DNA from: Angelobacter sp036557225
GTDB lineage: Bacteria > Acidobacteriota > Terriglobia > Terriglobales > Acidobacteriaceae
Length of the DNA stretch: 64,000 nucleotides
NCBI GenBank assembly: GCA_036557225.1
Contig: DATBHX010000055.1
Span: forward strand, 62,001-126,000
Reading direction: 5' to 3'
In this document: in pieces, positions 8,104 through 15,678 of the stretch
Numbering within the stretch: position 1 is the first letter of the stretch
Layout: each line of letters opens with the position of its first letter
The notes under the pieces: generated by a model
What the model was told of the DNA's origin: nothing
Database searches by the model: none
The model's input: the letters and a program-made list of their open reading frames with translations, nothing else
Translations under genes and position numbers: made by a program

Positions 8104-11100
8104 TTAGTGTCCTACCGCCTGCTCCATCTGCATGGCTGCCGGCGTTCCGATCAGAGTTCCTACGGCGGCAATAAACTGGTCTTCCTGAACCGGCTTGGTC
8201 AGGAACGCCGCTGCCCCTTCTTTCATCGCTCGCTCACGATGCTTGGCGCCCGCGCGCGAGGTCACCACCATCACCGGAATGCCCCGCGTCTGCGCGTCCT
8301 GGCGAAGGTGGGACAGCAATTCATAGCCGTTGGTCCGTGGCATTTCGAGATCGGTGACCACCAGATCGCAGCGCGTCTGGGTAACGATCTCCAGAGCTTC
8401 CAGACCGTCGGCCGCCAGCTTCACGCGATAACCGGCTTTTTCCAGCATGCGGCCCACAAACTTGCGCACGCTGATGGAGTCGTCCACCAGCACTACAAGT
8501 TTTTCCTGGGGAACGAAGTCGATTGCTTCCTGCGGAATTGCGCCATGCGCCACGGCTTGAGCGCCGGGAGCAAAGATGCGTTGCGCGTTCGCGCTGGTCA
8601 TCAGCGGACGATGTTCAATCGCCTCACCCGCGACCAGGCGGTTCACGTCAATAAGGAGAATCAGGCTGCCGTCGGGCGCAATGGTCGCGCCGGGAAACAT
8701 CTTGAGGTTACGCAGGAACTCGCCTAGGTTCTTGATGACGATTTCATCCTTGCGGACCACGTCTTCTACCACCAGTGCAACCTGGCGGCCGGCAACGTTG
8801 ACGATCACCATGCGGAAATAACCGTTGATGGGCTGAATTGGCTCAAGGCCCAGCGCCGCATCGAGGCGGACAATCTCCGTGACCACGTCGCGGACTTTCG
8901 TAAGGAACTTGCCGCCGACTTCTTCAATCTCAGTGATCCGAAGCCGGCGAATCTCTTCCACGAAGGCCAGCGGCAGCGCAAACATTGAAGTCCCGCAGCG
9001 GACAAAGAGTGCCTGCGAGATGATCAGCGTGAGCGGTACTTTCAGGGTAAAGCGGGTGCCAAAGCCCTTTTGCGTTTCGATCTCGATCTCGCCATTCAGC
9101 TGGGCGAGGTTGGCCTTCACCACATCCAGGCCAACGCCGCGACCGGCAAGCTCGGTCTTGCGTGGAGCCGTGGAGAAACCCGGCTGGAAGAGCAGATCAA
9201 GCAATTCGCGCTCATTCAGCTCTGCATCCGCCGAAATCATGCCATTTTCGATCGCGGTCTTGCGCACCTTTTCATAGTCAATGCCGCGGCCGTCGTCCTC
9301 CACTTCAATGTAAATATGATTGCCGCGATGATAGGCCCGCACAGCTACGTTCCCGCAATCGCTCTTGCCCTGCGCATAGCGGTCTTCGTCGCGTTCCAGG
9401 CCGTGTGCCACTGCGTTTCGCACAAGGTGAATCAGGGGATCGGAAATCTGCTGGATGATGTTGTTGTCCAGTTCGGTCTCGGCGCCGGCCAGCGTGAGCT
9501 CCACTTTCTTATTGGCGGCTTTGGCGGCATCACGCACTGTGCGTGAAAGCCGCGTATAGAGGTTTCCGATCGGCACCATGCGCGCCTGCGTGATCTCATC
9601 CTGCAGGCGGTGGGCCAGCTTGGTGAACTCGTCGATATCGCCATCCACGCGGCGCACGAAGCCGTCGAGCTGCGTCAGGACCTCGGTGATGTCGGCGGAG
9701 ATTTCCGTCAGCGAGCGCGAGAGGATATTGAAATCGTCATAGCGGTCCATCTCCAGCTCACTGAACTCGGCCAGCGAGTGGTCAAACGTATGCGAATAAC
9801 TGGAGTAGCCGCTGCGCAGCGGAAAATTATCCGCCGGCTTGGGGGTTGGAACCGAATGGATGCGGCTGAATTCGTATTTTTCCTGGAATTCAGCGACCTT
9901 GTCCTGCATGCGTGCCTTGGAGAAATTCAGCACGTCAGCCAGTCGTTCCAGTTCGGCTACGCGGCCCAGCATGCGCGTGCGGTTGATGACCAGTTCGCCG
10001 ACGGCATTCATCATGCGGTCCAGCCGCTCCAGCGCGATGCGCACCGACTTGGACTGCGGCATGGACGCCGGTTCTTTGCGCAGGAACTCTTCGTCGGCAA
10101 CCAGCTTATCCAGCTTCTCGAACTTGTTTTCCGGTTTCTTTGTTTCGGCAACGGCAACCGGCGGCAGCGCAGGCTCGACTGCCGAGACTACCGGTGGGGC
10201 CAACGCTGCCGGCTCGGCCAGAGCAGCGGGCTCTTCCGTGAGATGAACTTCCTGCAGATAGCTTGCAGGGGCTGTAGCATGCTGCTCCGCTGCCACAGGC
10301 TCGGATGGTGCCGCGGTGGCTGTGACCGCCTCTGCTTCTTTTTCCGCGGGCGCCAGACGACCAATGCGCACAAGCAGTCCGTGAACTGAAGACTGCATCG
10401 TCACTTCGTCCGGCCACTGGTGATAGAGAAACTTCTTGAGCGTATCCACCGCGTCCAGGCAGATATCGATGATCTCAGCGCTGGGGCGCAACTCGCCTTC
10501 GCGCAAACGGCCGATCAAATCTTCCGCCCGATGCGCCACGTGCGAGATTCTATGCAGACCGACTTGTGCCGCCGACCCCTTGACCGTGTGCATGGCACGC
10601 AGCAAGCGATGAATCTGCTCAGAACTCGGGTTTGTCTCCAGCGAGAGCAGGCAGCTGGTAACCACCTGCAGATGCTCTTCCGCTTCAGGAACAAAGAACT
10701 CCAGCACTTCAGCCGGGACATCGCCATCTTCCGGTAGAGGTTCAGGCGCGGGCTCTTTCACCGGAGCAGCGGCGGGTTGGGAAACAGCGGCCCTCTCTGC
10801 AGCTGGCGCGCCAGGTTTTTCTGTCGCCGCGACCGGCGGCCGTGCTTCCTGTGCCTGCGCCGCAGGTGCAGCGGCCTGGAAGGCAAACGGATATCGTTGT
10901 TTGAAAGCGTTGATGTCCTCCTCGGCCTCAACGCTGTTGGTGCTGATCATGATGAGATCAGACTCCAGCAGCGCCACAGCTTCAGAGATGAATTCGACCA
11001 GAGGAGCGGCAGCGTCGGCGGCGATGCTGGCATTCATGGCGTATTGGAAGATGTGGGCCAGCTTGCCGGAGATTTCGGAGAACAGCGGGAATCCGTAGGA

Positions 11101-11265
11101 ACCCGACGTCCCGGCAAGAGTGTGCGCCGCGATGTGCAGTCGCTCCACGTCTTCCGCTCGCGGATAGGCGTCCTGCAGGATGGCGGAGTACTCGCGCAAA
11201 AACTGCAGGCGCTCCGACGCTTCCTGTAGGAAGACCTCTACGAATTCTTGCTCTTGTCCGTTCAA
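8104..11265 (-). CDS. cheA: Hybrid chemotaxis histidine kinase CheA-REC (ChpA/FrzE-type)
   Basis: A 1053-residue kinase. There are two Hpt domains: residues about 5-105 with His48 in HTLAGTSGSYGF, and about 185-290 with His226 in HTVKGSAAQVG, joined by Ala/Pro linkers. Then come the dimerisation helices (about 400-560), the CheA ATPase domain (N box LVRNAVAHGLERDEDR, EVEDDGRGIDYEKV, GRGVGLDVVKANLAQLNG), a CheW-like domain, and a C-terminal receiver (LVVLVDDSISVRKF, Asp in DLVVTDLEMPRTNGYELL). Two Hpts plus a fused receiver are typical of type IV pilus and alternative-function systems, not of flagellar CheA. It starts 4 nt inside the end of cheR and sits 3 nt before cheB. Confidence 0.95.
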   Translation of the reverse strand: MNGQEQEFVEVFLQEASERLQFLREYSAILQDAYPRAEDVERLHIAAHTLAGTSGSYGFPLFSEISGKLAHIFQYAMNASIAADAAAPLVEFISEAVALLESDLIMISTNSVEAEEDINAFKQRYPFAFQAAAPAAQAQEARPPVAATEKPGAPAAERAAVSQPAAAPVKEPAPEPLPEDGDVPAEVLEFFVPEAEEHLQVVTSCLLSLETNPSSEQIHRLLRAMHTVKGSAAQVGLHRISHVAHRAEDLIGRLREGELRPSAEIIDICLDAVDTLKKFLYHQWPDEVTMQSSVHGLLVRIGRLAPAEKEAEAVTATAAPSEPVAAEQHATAPASYLQEVHLTEEPAALAEPAALAPPVVSAVEPALPPVAVAETKKPENKFEKLDKLVADEEFLRKEPASMPQSKSVRIALERLDRMMNAVGELVINRTRMLGRVAELERLADVLNFSKARMQDKVAEFQEKYEFSRIHSVPTPKPADNFPLRSGYSSYSHTFDHSLAEFSELEMDRYDDFNILSRSLTEISADITEVLTQLDGFVRRVDGDIDEFTKLAHRLQDEITQARMVPIGNLYTRLSRTVRDAAKAANKKVELTLAGAETELDNNIIQQISDPLIHLVRNAVAHGLERDEDRYAQGKSDCGNVAVRAYHRGNHIYIEVEDDGRGIDYEKVRKTAIENGMISADAELNERELLDLLFQPGFSTAPRKTELAGRGVGLDVVKANLAQLNGEIEIETQKGFGTRFTLKVPLTLIISQALFVRCGTSMFALPLAFVEEIRRLRITEIEEVGGKFLTKVRDVVTEIVRLDAALGLEPIQPINGYFRMVIVNVAGRQVALVVEDVVRKDEIVIKNLGEFLRNLKMFPGATIAPDGSLILLIDVNRLVAGEAIEHRPLMTSANAQRIFAPGAQAVAHGAIPQEAIDFVPQEKLVVLVDDSISVRKFVGRMLEKAGYRVKLAADGLEALEIVTQTRCDLVVTDLEMPRTNGYELLSHLRQDAQTRGIPVMVVTSRAGAKHRERAMKEGAAAFLTKPVQEDQFIAAVGTLIGTPAAMQMEQAVGH

Positions 11266-12128
11266 GCTTTCTCCTGCGCCACCGTCGGCCGAGCCAGGTT
11301 CGCCGGCTTCTGGTAGATGCGCGCGTCACGATAAATATGGGTGTCAAACTTTACGTCGGCCCGGTTGATGGATTCAGCATGGCCGAGGAACAGATATCCA
11401 CCGGGCTCCAGGTATTCATAAAAACGCTGGATCAACTGCGCCTGCCGCTCTTCCGAGAAATAAATCAGCACGTTCATGCAGAAGATGCAGTCAAACTTGC
11501 CCATGTAGACCACCTGGGCCAGGTTCATGGGCGCAAAGGTCACCATGTTGCGAATGCGCGGGCGGACCAGGTAGTGGTCTCCCACGGCAGAGAAATATTG
11601 CTCGCGCTGGCGTGGCGCGACTGTGTTCATATCGCGCGGCTCGTACACGCCGTGCTCGGCGTGCTCCAGCGCCTGGCGGCTGATGTCAGTGGCCAGGACA
11701 TGTATGTTCCATGCGTCGGCAAATTCAATGGCATCGGCCACGGTCATGGCGATGCTGTAAGCCTCTTCTCCGGTAGAACAGCCGGCGCTCCATATGCGCA
11801 GCGAGCGCGGACTCTCCCAAAACTTTTTCATGTGGAGATCGGGGAGGACCTTTTTTTCCAGCGCCTCAAAGAGCGCGGGATAGCGGAAGAAAGACGTCTC
11901 CTGCGTAAGCAGGCGCTGCAGGAGCGAGTCATACTCCACGTTGGAGTTTTTGATCAGGCGAATCAGGTCTGTACCGTGGGTCAGTTTTCGAGCTTCAACG
12001 TGCTCGAGCACACGGGTGGAGAAAAAGCGTTCGCGCGAATCGTCAAACAGGATTCCCGAGCGCGTCTCAATGAGGCCGCGAATTTCGCTCAGTTCATGCT
12101 CGCTGACTGTCACCACTCCCCCTGCCAT
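11262..12128 (-). CDS. cheR: Chemoreceptor glutamate methyltransferase CheR (PilK position)
   Basis: A 288-residue SAM-dependent methyltransferase that methylates receptor glutamates. It has the N-terminal helical CheR domain (SEIRGLIETRSGILFDDSR, LTQETSFFRYPALFEAL) and the Rossmann domain with RIWSAGCSTGEEAYSIAM, ILATDIS-type strand (VLATDISRQALEHA) and FDCIFCMNVLIYF. The ATG at 12128 is chosen because GAGGAGAG lies immediately upstream; an in-frame start at 12158 is less likely. No pentapeptide-binding feature stands out, and the partner MCP has no obvious C-terminal tether. It is coupled to cheA by a 4-nt overlap. Confidence 0.95.
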   Translation of the reverse strand: MAGGVVTVSEHELSEIRGLIETRSGILFDDSRERFFSTRVLEHVEARKLTHGTDLIRLIKNSNVEYDSLLQRLLTQETSFFRYPALFEALEKKVLPDLHMKKFWESPRSLRIWSAGCSTGEEAYSIAMTVADAIEFADAWNIHVLATDISRQALEHAEHGVYEPRDMNTVAPRQREQYFSAVGDHYLVRPRIRNMVTFAPMNLAQVVYMGKFDCIFCMNVLIYFSEERQAQLIQRFYEYLEPGGYLFLGHAESINRADVKFDTHIYRDARIYQKPANLARPTVAQEKA

Positions 12129-12176
12129 GTCTCTCCTCTTTAGAAGACGCTCTATCAATTCTTCTTCAGCAGCCTA

Positions 12177-13631
12177 CTATCGCCGCGCCAACGCTGCAGC
12201 CGCGCTTACGAGTTCCGGCCGCGATTCGCCTGGAAGATTCGGAGAGGCGCCGGCAGCAACACGGAATTGCGCCAGGGCTTCATTGAGCTGTTCAGACATG
12301 TGCACCAGTTGTTCCACCGTGCGCGAGGTCTGGCGCGCCCCCTGTGAAGTCTGGCGGGTAATGTTGGAGATGATCTGCATGGCGTTGGCCACGCCTTCCG
12401 TGCCGCGCACCTGCTGCTTGGAAGCCAGAGAGATTTCCTGCACCAATTCCGCCGACTGTCGCACGACGGTAGAGATGGCGTCCAGCGCGCGTCCGGCCTG
12501 GTCGGCCAGCTTGGCCCCGATTTCCACTTCCTTGGTGCCTTCTTCCATGACGATCACGGCGTCATTCGTCTCCGCCTGGATGGCTTTGATCAGCGCAGCA
12601 ATGTCTTTCGTGGCATTGCGCGAGTGCTCGGCCAGCTTGCGGACTTCGTCGGCGACCACGGCAAAGCCGCGGCCCGCTTCGCCGGCGCGCGCCGCTTCAA
12701 TGGCGGCATTGAGCGCCAGCAGGTTGGTCTGCTCGGTGATGTCATTGATGACGTTGACGATTTCAGAGATTTCCAGCGAACGATCACCCAGCGCCTTGAT
12801 GCGTTTGGCCGTTGCCTGCACTGACGAGCGGATGCGCTGCATGCCTTCCAGCGTGTCGCGCACGGAGCGGTTGCCCTGCTCGGCGGCGTCGAGAGCGCGG
12901 CGCGCGGCCTCGGCGCTGGCCTCGGCGTTGTTCGATACCTGCTTCATCGAAACCGTAAGCTGTTCCACGGCGGATGAAGTATTGGTGATTTCCTGGTCCT
13001 GCTGGATGGCGCCGGTCGACATCTCTTCCGAAGCGATCAGAATCTCGTTCGCGCTCGATTGCACATCGACGGCGGCCTTGCGCACGCGCTCCAGCACCTT
13101 GGCAAAGTTATCGAGCATGTAGTTGACCGAGTCGACCACGTTGCCCAGAGCGTCATTGCTGACGCGCCCACGCAGCGTCAGATCGCCGCGGGCGATCTGG
13201 CTCACGATGGTCAGGAACTCCGTGACGCTCTTCTGCAGCGTTTCCTGCGCTTCCTGATTGAAGATGGCGCGGGAAGAACTGTCTGCCGCACGGTTCAGAT
13301 GCTCGGCGATGTAGCCATAGTCATCCGCGGAGTCAATGGCCACACGCGCGCGGTAGTCGCCCTGGGAGAAGCGCTCGGCAAAATCAGTTAAGCGCTTCAA
13401 CGGATCGAGCACACGATTGTTGATGGTGATAAAGGTGTACCCTCCAGCGCCTAGGGCGATGACAAGAGCCAAGAGCAAGCTCATGCCGGAACCACGCGGC
13501 AAACCGCCAAAATCTGCGATAGGCAATCTGCCCTGTTCGCCCGCGCTGTACGCGAAGTACAAAACCGCCAACAAAGCAATGATGTCAACCAGCACCATCC
13601 GCAACAGGGTCGAATTCAAACGACCTTTCAT
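12177..13631 (-). CDS. Methyl-accepting chemotaxis protein (PilJ-like)
   Basis: A 484-residue receptor with two transmembrane helices (about residues 10-30 and 50-70) separated by only about 20 residues, so almost no periplasmic sensor. A HAMP region (NRVLDPLKRLTDFAERFSQG) and a second HAMP-like segment (IARGDLTLRGRV) follow, then the cytoplasmic hairpin with the conserved tip TEQTNLLALNAAIEAARAGE and GFAVVADEVRKLAEHSRNAT. The order between cheW and cheR and the NATKDI sequence resemble PilJ. The ATG at 13631 has GGAGGAAG upstream, which rules out the in-frame start at 13688. It may sense membrane or pilus state, or partner proteins; this is inference. Confidence 0.93.
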   Translation of the reverse strand: MKGRLNSTLLRMVLVDIIALLAVLYFAYSAGEQGRLPIADFGGLPRGSGMSLLLALVIALGAGGYTFITINNRVLDPLKRLTDFAERFSQGDYRARVAIDSADDYGYIAEHLNRAADSSSRAIFNQEAQETLQKSVTEFLTIVSQIARGDLTLRGRVSNDALGNVVDSVNYMLDNFAKVLERVRKAAVDVQSSANEILIASEEMSTGAIQQDQEITNTSSAVEQLTVSMKQVSNNAEASAEAARRALDAAEQGNRSVRDTLEGMQRIRSSVQATAKRIKALGDRSLEISEIVNVINDITEQTNLLALNAAIEAARAGEAGRGFAVVADEVRKLAEHSRNATKDIAALIKAIQAETNDAVIVMEEGTKEVEIGAKLADQAGRALDAISTVVRQSAELVQEISLASKQQVRGTEGVANAMQIISNITRQTSQGARQTSRTVEQLVHMSEQLNEALAQFRVAAGASPNLPGESRPELVSAAAALARR

Positions 13632-13826
13632 AAAACTTCCTCCGACTGCACAATCTTCTAATTCTGTCGCTTCGCTCCGAACCGCCACGAAGCCCTCACA
13701 AACTTAAAATCCATTGAGCACTTGCAGCAGGCCGCTCAGCGCGTTGGTCGGCTTCGCGGCCAAAATCACTCAAACCCTGGTGCTCCGCTCCAAACCGCCA
13801 CGGACCTGTCAATCCTCCAACCAATC

Positions 13827-14339
13827 TCAAATCACCGGGACGGGGAACGCCTCGGTCAATTTCTTCAAATTCAGGGCCAGCGCCAAACGATCTTCATGCC
13901 GCAACATGCCACAGCAGTGCGGAACCTCGCGCGGCGCCTCGTCCACCAGCAACGGCTCTGAGGTGCTGTGTGTGCCAATCACTTCATCCGCAGCGATGCC
14001 GATGCGCAGGTCATCGCGATCGCCCTCGCCCTTCAAGCTGGCAACGACCACATGCCGTGGCATCAGATCTGGGCGGCGGCCTTCCGTCAGTGCAATGTCC
14101 ACAACCGGAACGATTGAACCGCGCAGGTTGAAAATGCCCATCAGGAACGAAGGCGCCAACGGCACTCGGGTCAGGCCGGGCCATTCCACAACTTCTTCCA
14201 CATCGAGCACGGAGAAGCAGAAGCGTTCGCGCCCGGCGCGAAAAACGCAGTATTGCCGTTCCGGCTCCGCCTGCGGCAGCAGTTCAAGCTGCTCGGCATC
14301 GGGCGAGAGTGGTTCGAGTTGTTGTTGTTCCTCTGGCAT
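13827..14339 (-). CDS. cheW: CheW coupling protein (PilI position)
   Basis: A 170-residue CheW protein. After about 25 Glu/Gln-rich residues comes the typical CheW fold: QYCVFRAGRERFCFSVLDVE, the receptor/kinase-contact region LAPSFLMGIFNLRGSIVPVVDI, and DEVIGTHSTSEPLLVDEAP. It couples the PilJ-like receptor to CheA-REC. It lies between a PilH-like receiver gene and the MCP gene, the same order as pilH-pilI-pilJ. The 195-nt gap to the MCP gene and the 139-nt gap upstream are unusually large for this otherwise overlapping operon; the upstream gap holds a repeat element. Confidence 0.9.
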   Translation of the reverse strand: MPEEQQQLEPLSPDAEQLELLPQAEPERQYCVFRAGRERFCFSVLDVEEVVEWPGLTRVPLAPSFLMGIFNLRGSIVPVVDIALTEGRRPDLMPRHVVVASLKGEGDRDDLRIGIAADEVIGTHSTSEPLLVDEAPREVPHCCGMLRHEDRLALALNLKKLTEAFPVPVI

Positions 14340-14345
14340 ATTTCT

Positions 14346-14381
14346 GAAGTCCCGAACCCGCGCTCTTTGCGGGCGAGGGAT
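14346..14381. repeat. Partial TCCCGA...GCGAGGGA-type element
   Basis: GTCCCGAA followed by a GC-rich stretch and GCGAGGGATC. It looks like a diverged copy of the element at 14455 and 47025, between the cheW and PilH-like genes. Confidence 0.4.
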
Positions 14382-14454
14382 CTCTATTCCCTTCTAAGTT
14401 CCCAACCTTCCGAATTTCATGGCCGCGCTTACCTAAACTTCCTAGTCACGAGAG

Positions 14455-14480
14455 GGTTCCCTCGCTGCGCTCGGGATTTC
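14455..14480. repeat. TCCCGAGCGCAGCGAGGGA element
   Basis: A copy of a 26-nt element. Copies at 47025-47050 (24 of 26 identical, opposite orientation) and 47146-47170 share the core. It overlaps the stop codon of the PilH-like gene. Confidence 0.75.
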
Positions 14481-14853
14481 ACAAACTGGCTTTTCCCACT
14501 AAACTCCGCACCGTCCCCAAGAGCTCTTCGTTCGAAAATGGCTTGCCCACGTAACCATCGGCGCCCTGCTGCTTGGCCCAGAACTTGTCACTCTCAGTGT
14601 TTTTGGAACTCACCATCACTACCGGAATGCGCGAGTAGTCGGCGTGGCTCTTGAGTTCGCGGCATGTCTGAAAGCCATTGCGCTGCGGCATGACCACGTC
14701 AAGCAGGATCAGGTTTGGGCGCTCCATGTCGATCATCTGCTCCAGGCGCGTCGGATCATGGACAGCGATGGAAATAAACCCAGCGCGTTCCAGTACCGAC
14801 TGCATCAGCCGGACTTCGGCCGGTGAATCGTCGACAATCAGAATCTTGGTCAA
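14479..14853 (-). CDS. Single-domain response regulator (PilH/CheY-like)
   Basis: A complete receiver of about 124 residues: ILIVDDSPAEVRLMQSVL, Asp52 in LILLDVVMPQRNGFQTC, VVMVSSKNTESDKFWAKQQG and the Lys in YVGKPFSNEEL. The NTESDKFWAKQQGADGY stretch closely resembles PilH. The start is inferred to be the TTG at 14853, which has AGAGG 9 nt upstream; longer in-frame starts (TTG 14862, 14910) would place the coding region over the sigma-54-type promoter at 14894-14909. It probably dephosphorylates or diverts phosphoryl groups from CheA in the pilus system. The stop codon lies inside a repeat element. Confidence 0.9.
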   Translation of the reverse strand: MTKILIVDDSPAEVRLMQSVLERAGFISIAVHDPTRLEQMIDMERPNLILLDVVMPQRNGFQTCRELKSHADYSRIPVVMVSSKNTESDKFWAKQQGADGYVGKPFSNEELLGTVRSLVGKASL

Positions 14854-14893
14854 AGCGGACAAACCTCTACCCCTTATGTATCCATATGAGTAG

Positions 14894-14909
14894 AGCAATT
14901 GCGCGGCCA
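14894..14909 (-). promoter_or_regulatory. Sigma-54-type promoter for the PilH-like gene
   Basis: The minus strand reads TGGCCGCGCAATTGCT, matching the consensus TGGCACG-N4-TTGCW with exact GG-to-GC spacing. It predicts a start near 14883, about 30 nt before TTG 14853. Confidence 0.7.
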
Positions 14910-14990
14910 AGCTGCGGGCTAGCTCGCCAACCTGGGATTCTCTTGTAAGCTATTGTTTAAAAATGATTTATTTCGCTGTCCACCCTGGGA

Positions 14991-15668
14991 TCACTGGGCC
15001 GGAACCGGGTTCTGAGACAGCTCTTCTGTCTCACCTTGAGACGGTTTCTCATGCGCTCGTATTTCGGCCGAGGCGAATCGCTGCATGATCTGGTGCATGT
15101 GCAGCGCCATCTCGTGAATCGTGAGCACCTGGTCTCGGGCGGCTTCTGGAAGCTGTTCCGAGTCGAGCAGCAACAGCTCTGCGTTGCCGAGGACCGAAGT
15201 GAGCGAGTTGTTCAGGTCATGGCGGCTCTCCGCCACATAGCGACCCAGCAGTGCGCTACGGGAACTGGCCACGGCGGCTTGCTCAGCCCTACGCAGGCGC
15301 GCGGTTACCTCCAGCCGTTTCAGGCACTCCACGACCAGAAGAAGGGCGGAATCGATCCACCCCTGACTCTGCGGAATGGCCAGCACGCGAGGCCGCTCCG
15401 CTTTTAAAGTCTTGACCTCACGCGCATCCTCAACAATGCAGATGACCGGTCGCTCGCCGAAATCGACCAGCTTAAGCACTGACGCTAACCGCTTGTTGCG
15501 CACCGGGCCAACGATCACGACATCGAGATGCCCTTCCCCGATTCCGCTCATATCATCGGTGGTCGTCGCGCGCAGCGGAGGCAGAGCGGGTTCAGTCTGC
15601 CACAGTGTTTTGAGGCTGCGGGCAAAGCCGGCGTCATCAGTGATTAATACAACCCGATAGTCTTGCAC
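14991..15668 (-). CDS. Pseudo-receiver protein with orphan histidine H-box helix
   Basis: A 225-residue protein not matched to a named family. Residues 1-115 follow a receiver pattern (RVVLITDDAGFARSLKTLW), but the acceptor strand reads LDVVIVGPVRNK, with Gly in place of Asp. Residues about 135-200 contain a histidine-kinase dimerisation helix, SRSALLGRYVAESRHDLNNS followed by LTSVLGNAELLL, with the HDLNN H-box histidine. No ATPase domain follows; the protein ends about 50 residues later. It could be a phosphotransfer or CheA-docking protein. Its gene lies 10 nt after the 525-residue gene at the head of the operon, and its 3' end carries a regulatory inverted repeat at 15013-15043. Confidence 0.75.
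   Translation of the reverse strand: MQDYRVVLITDDAGFARSLKTLWQTEPALPPLRATTTDDMSGIGEGHLDVVIVGPVRNKRLASVLKLVDFGERPVICIVEDAREVKTLKAERPRVLAIPQSQGWIDSALLLVVECLKRLEVTARLRRAEQAAVASSRSALLGRYVAESRHDLNNSLTSVLGNAELLLLDSEQLPEAARDQVLTIHEMALHMHQIMQRFASAEIRAHEKPSQGETEELSQNPVPAQ
15013..15043. promoter_or_regulatory. Operator cluster TGTCTCA-CCT-TGAGACG
   Basis: The inverted repeat TGTCTCA-N3-TGAGACG (15027-15043) is preceded by another half-site TGAGACA (15013-15019). It lies inside the 3' end of the 225-residue gene, about 120 bp upstream of the 14.9-kb promoter. Confidence 0.65.
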
Positions 15669-15678
15669 TTGGACTCCG

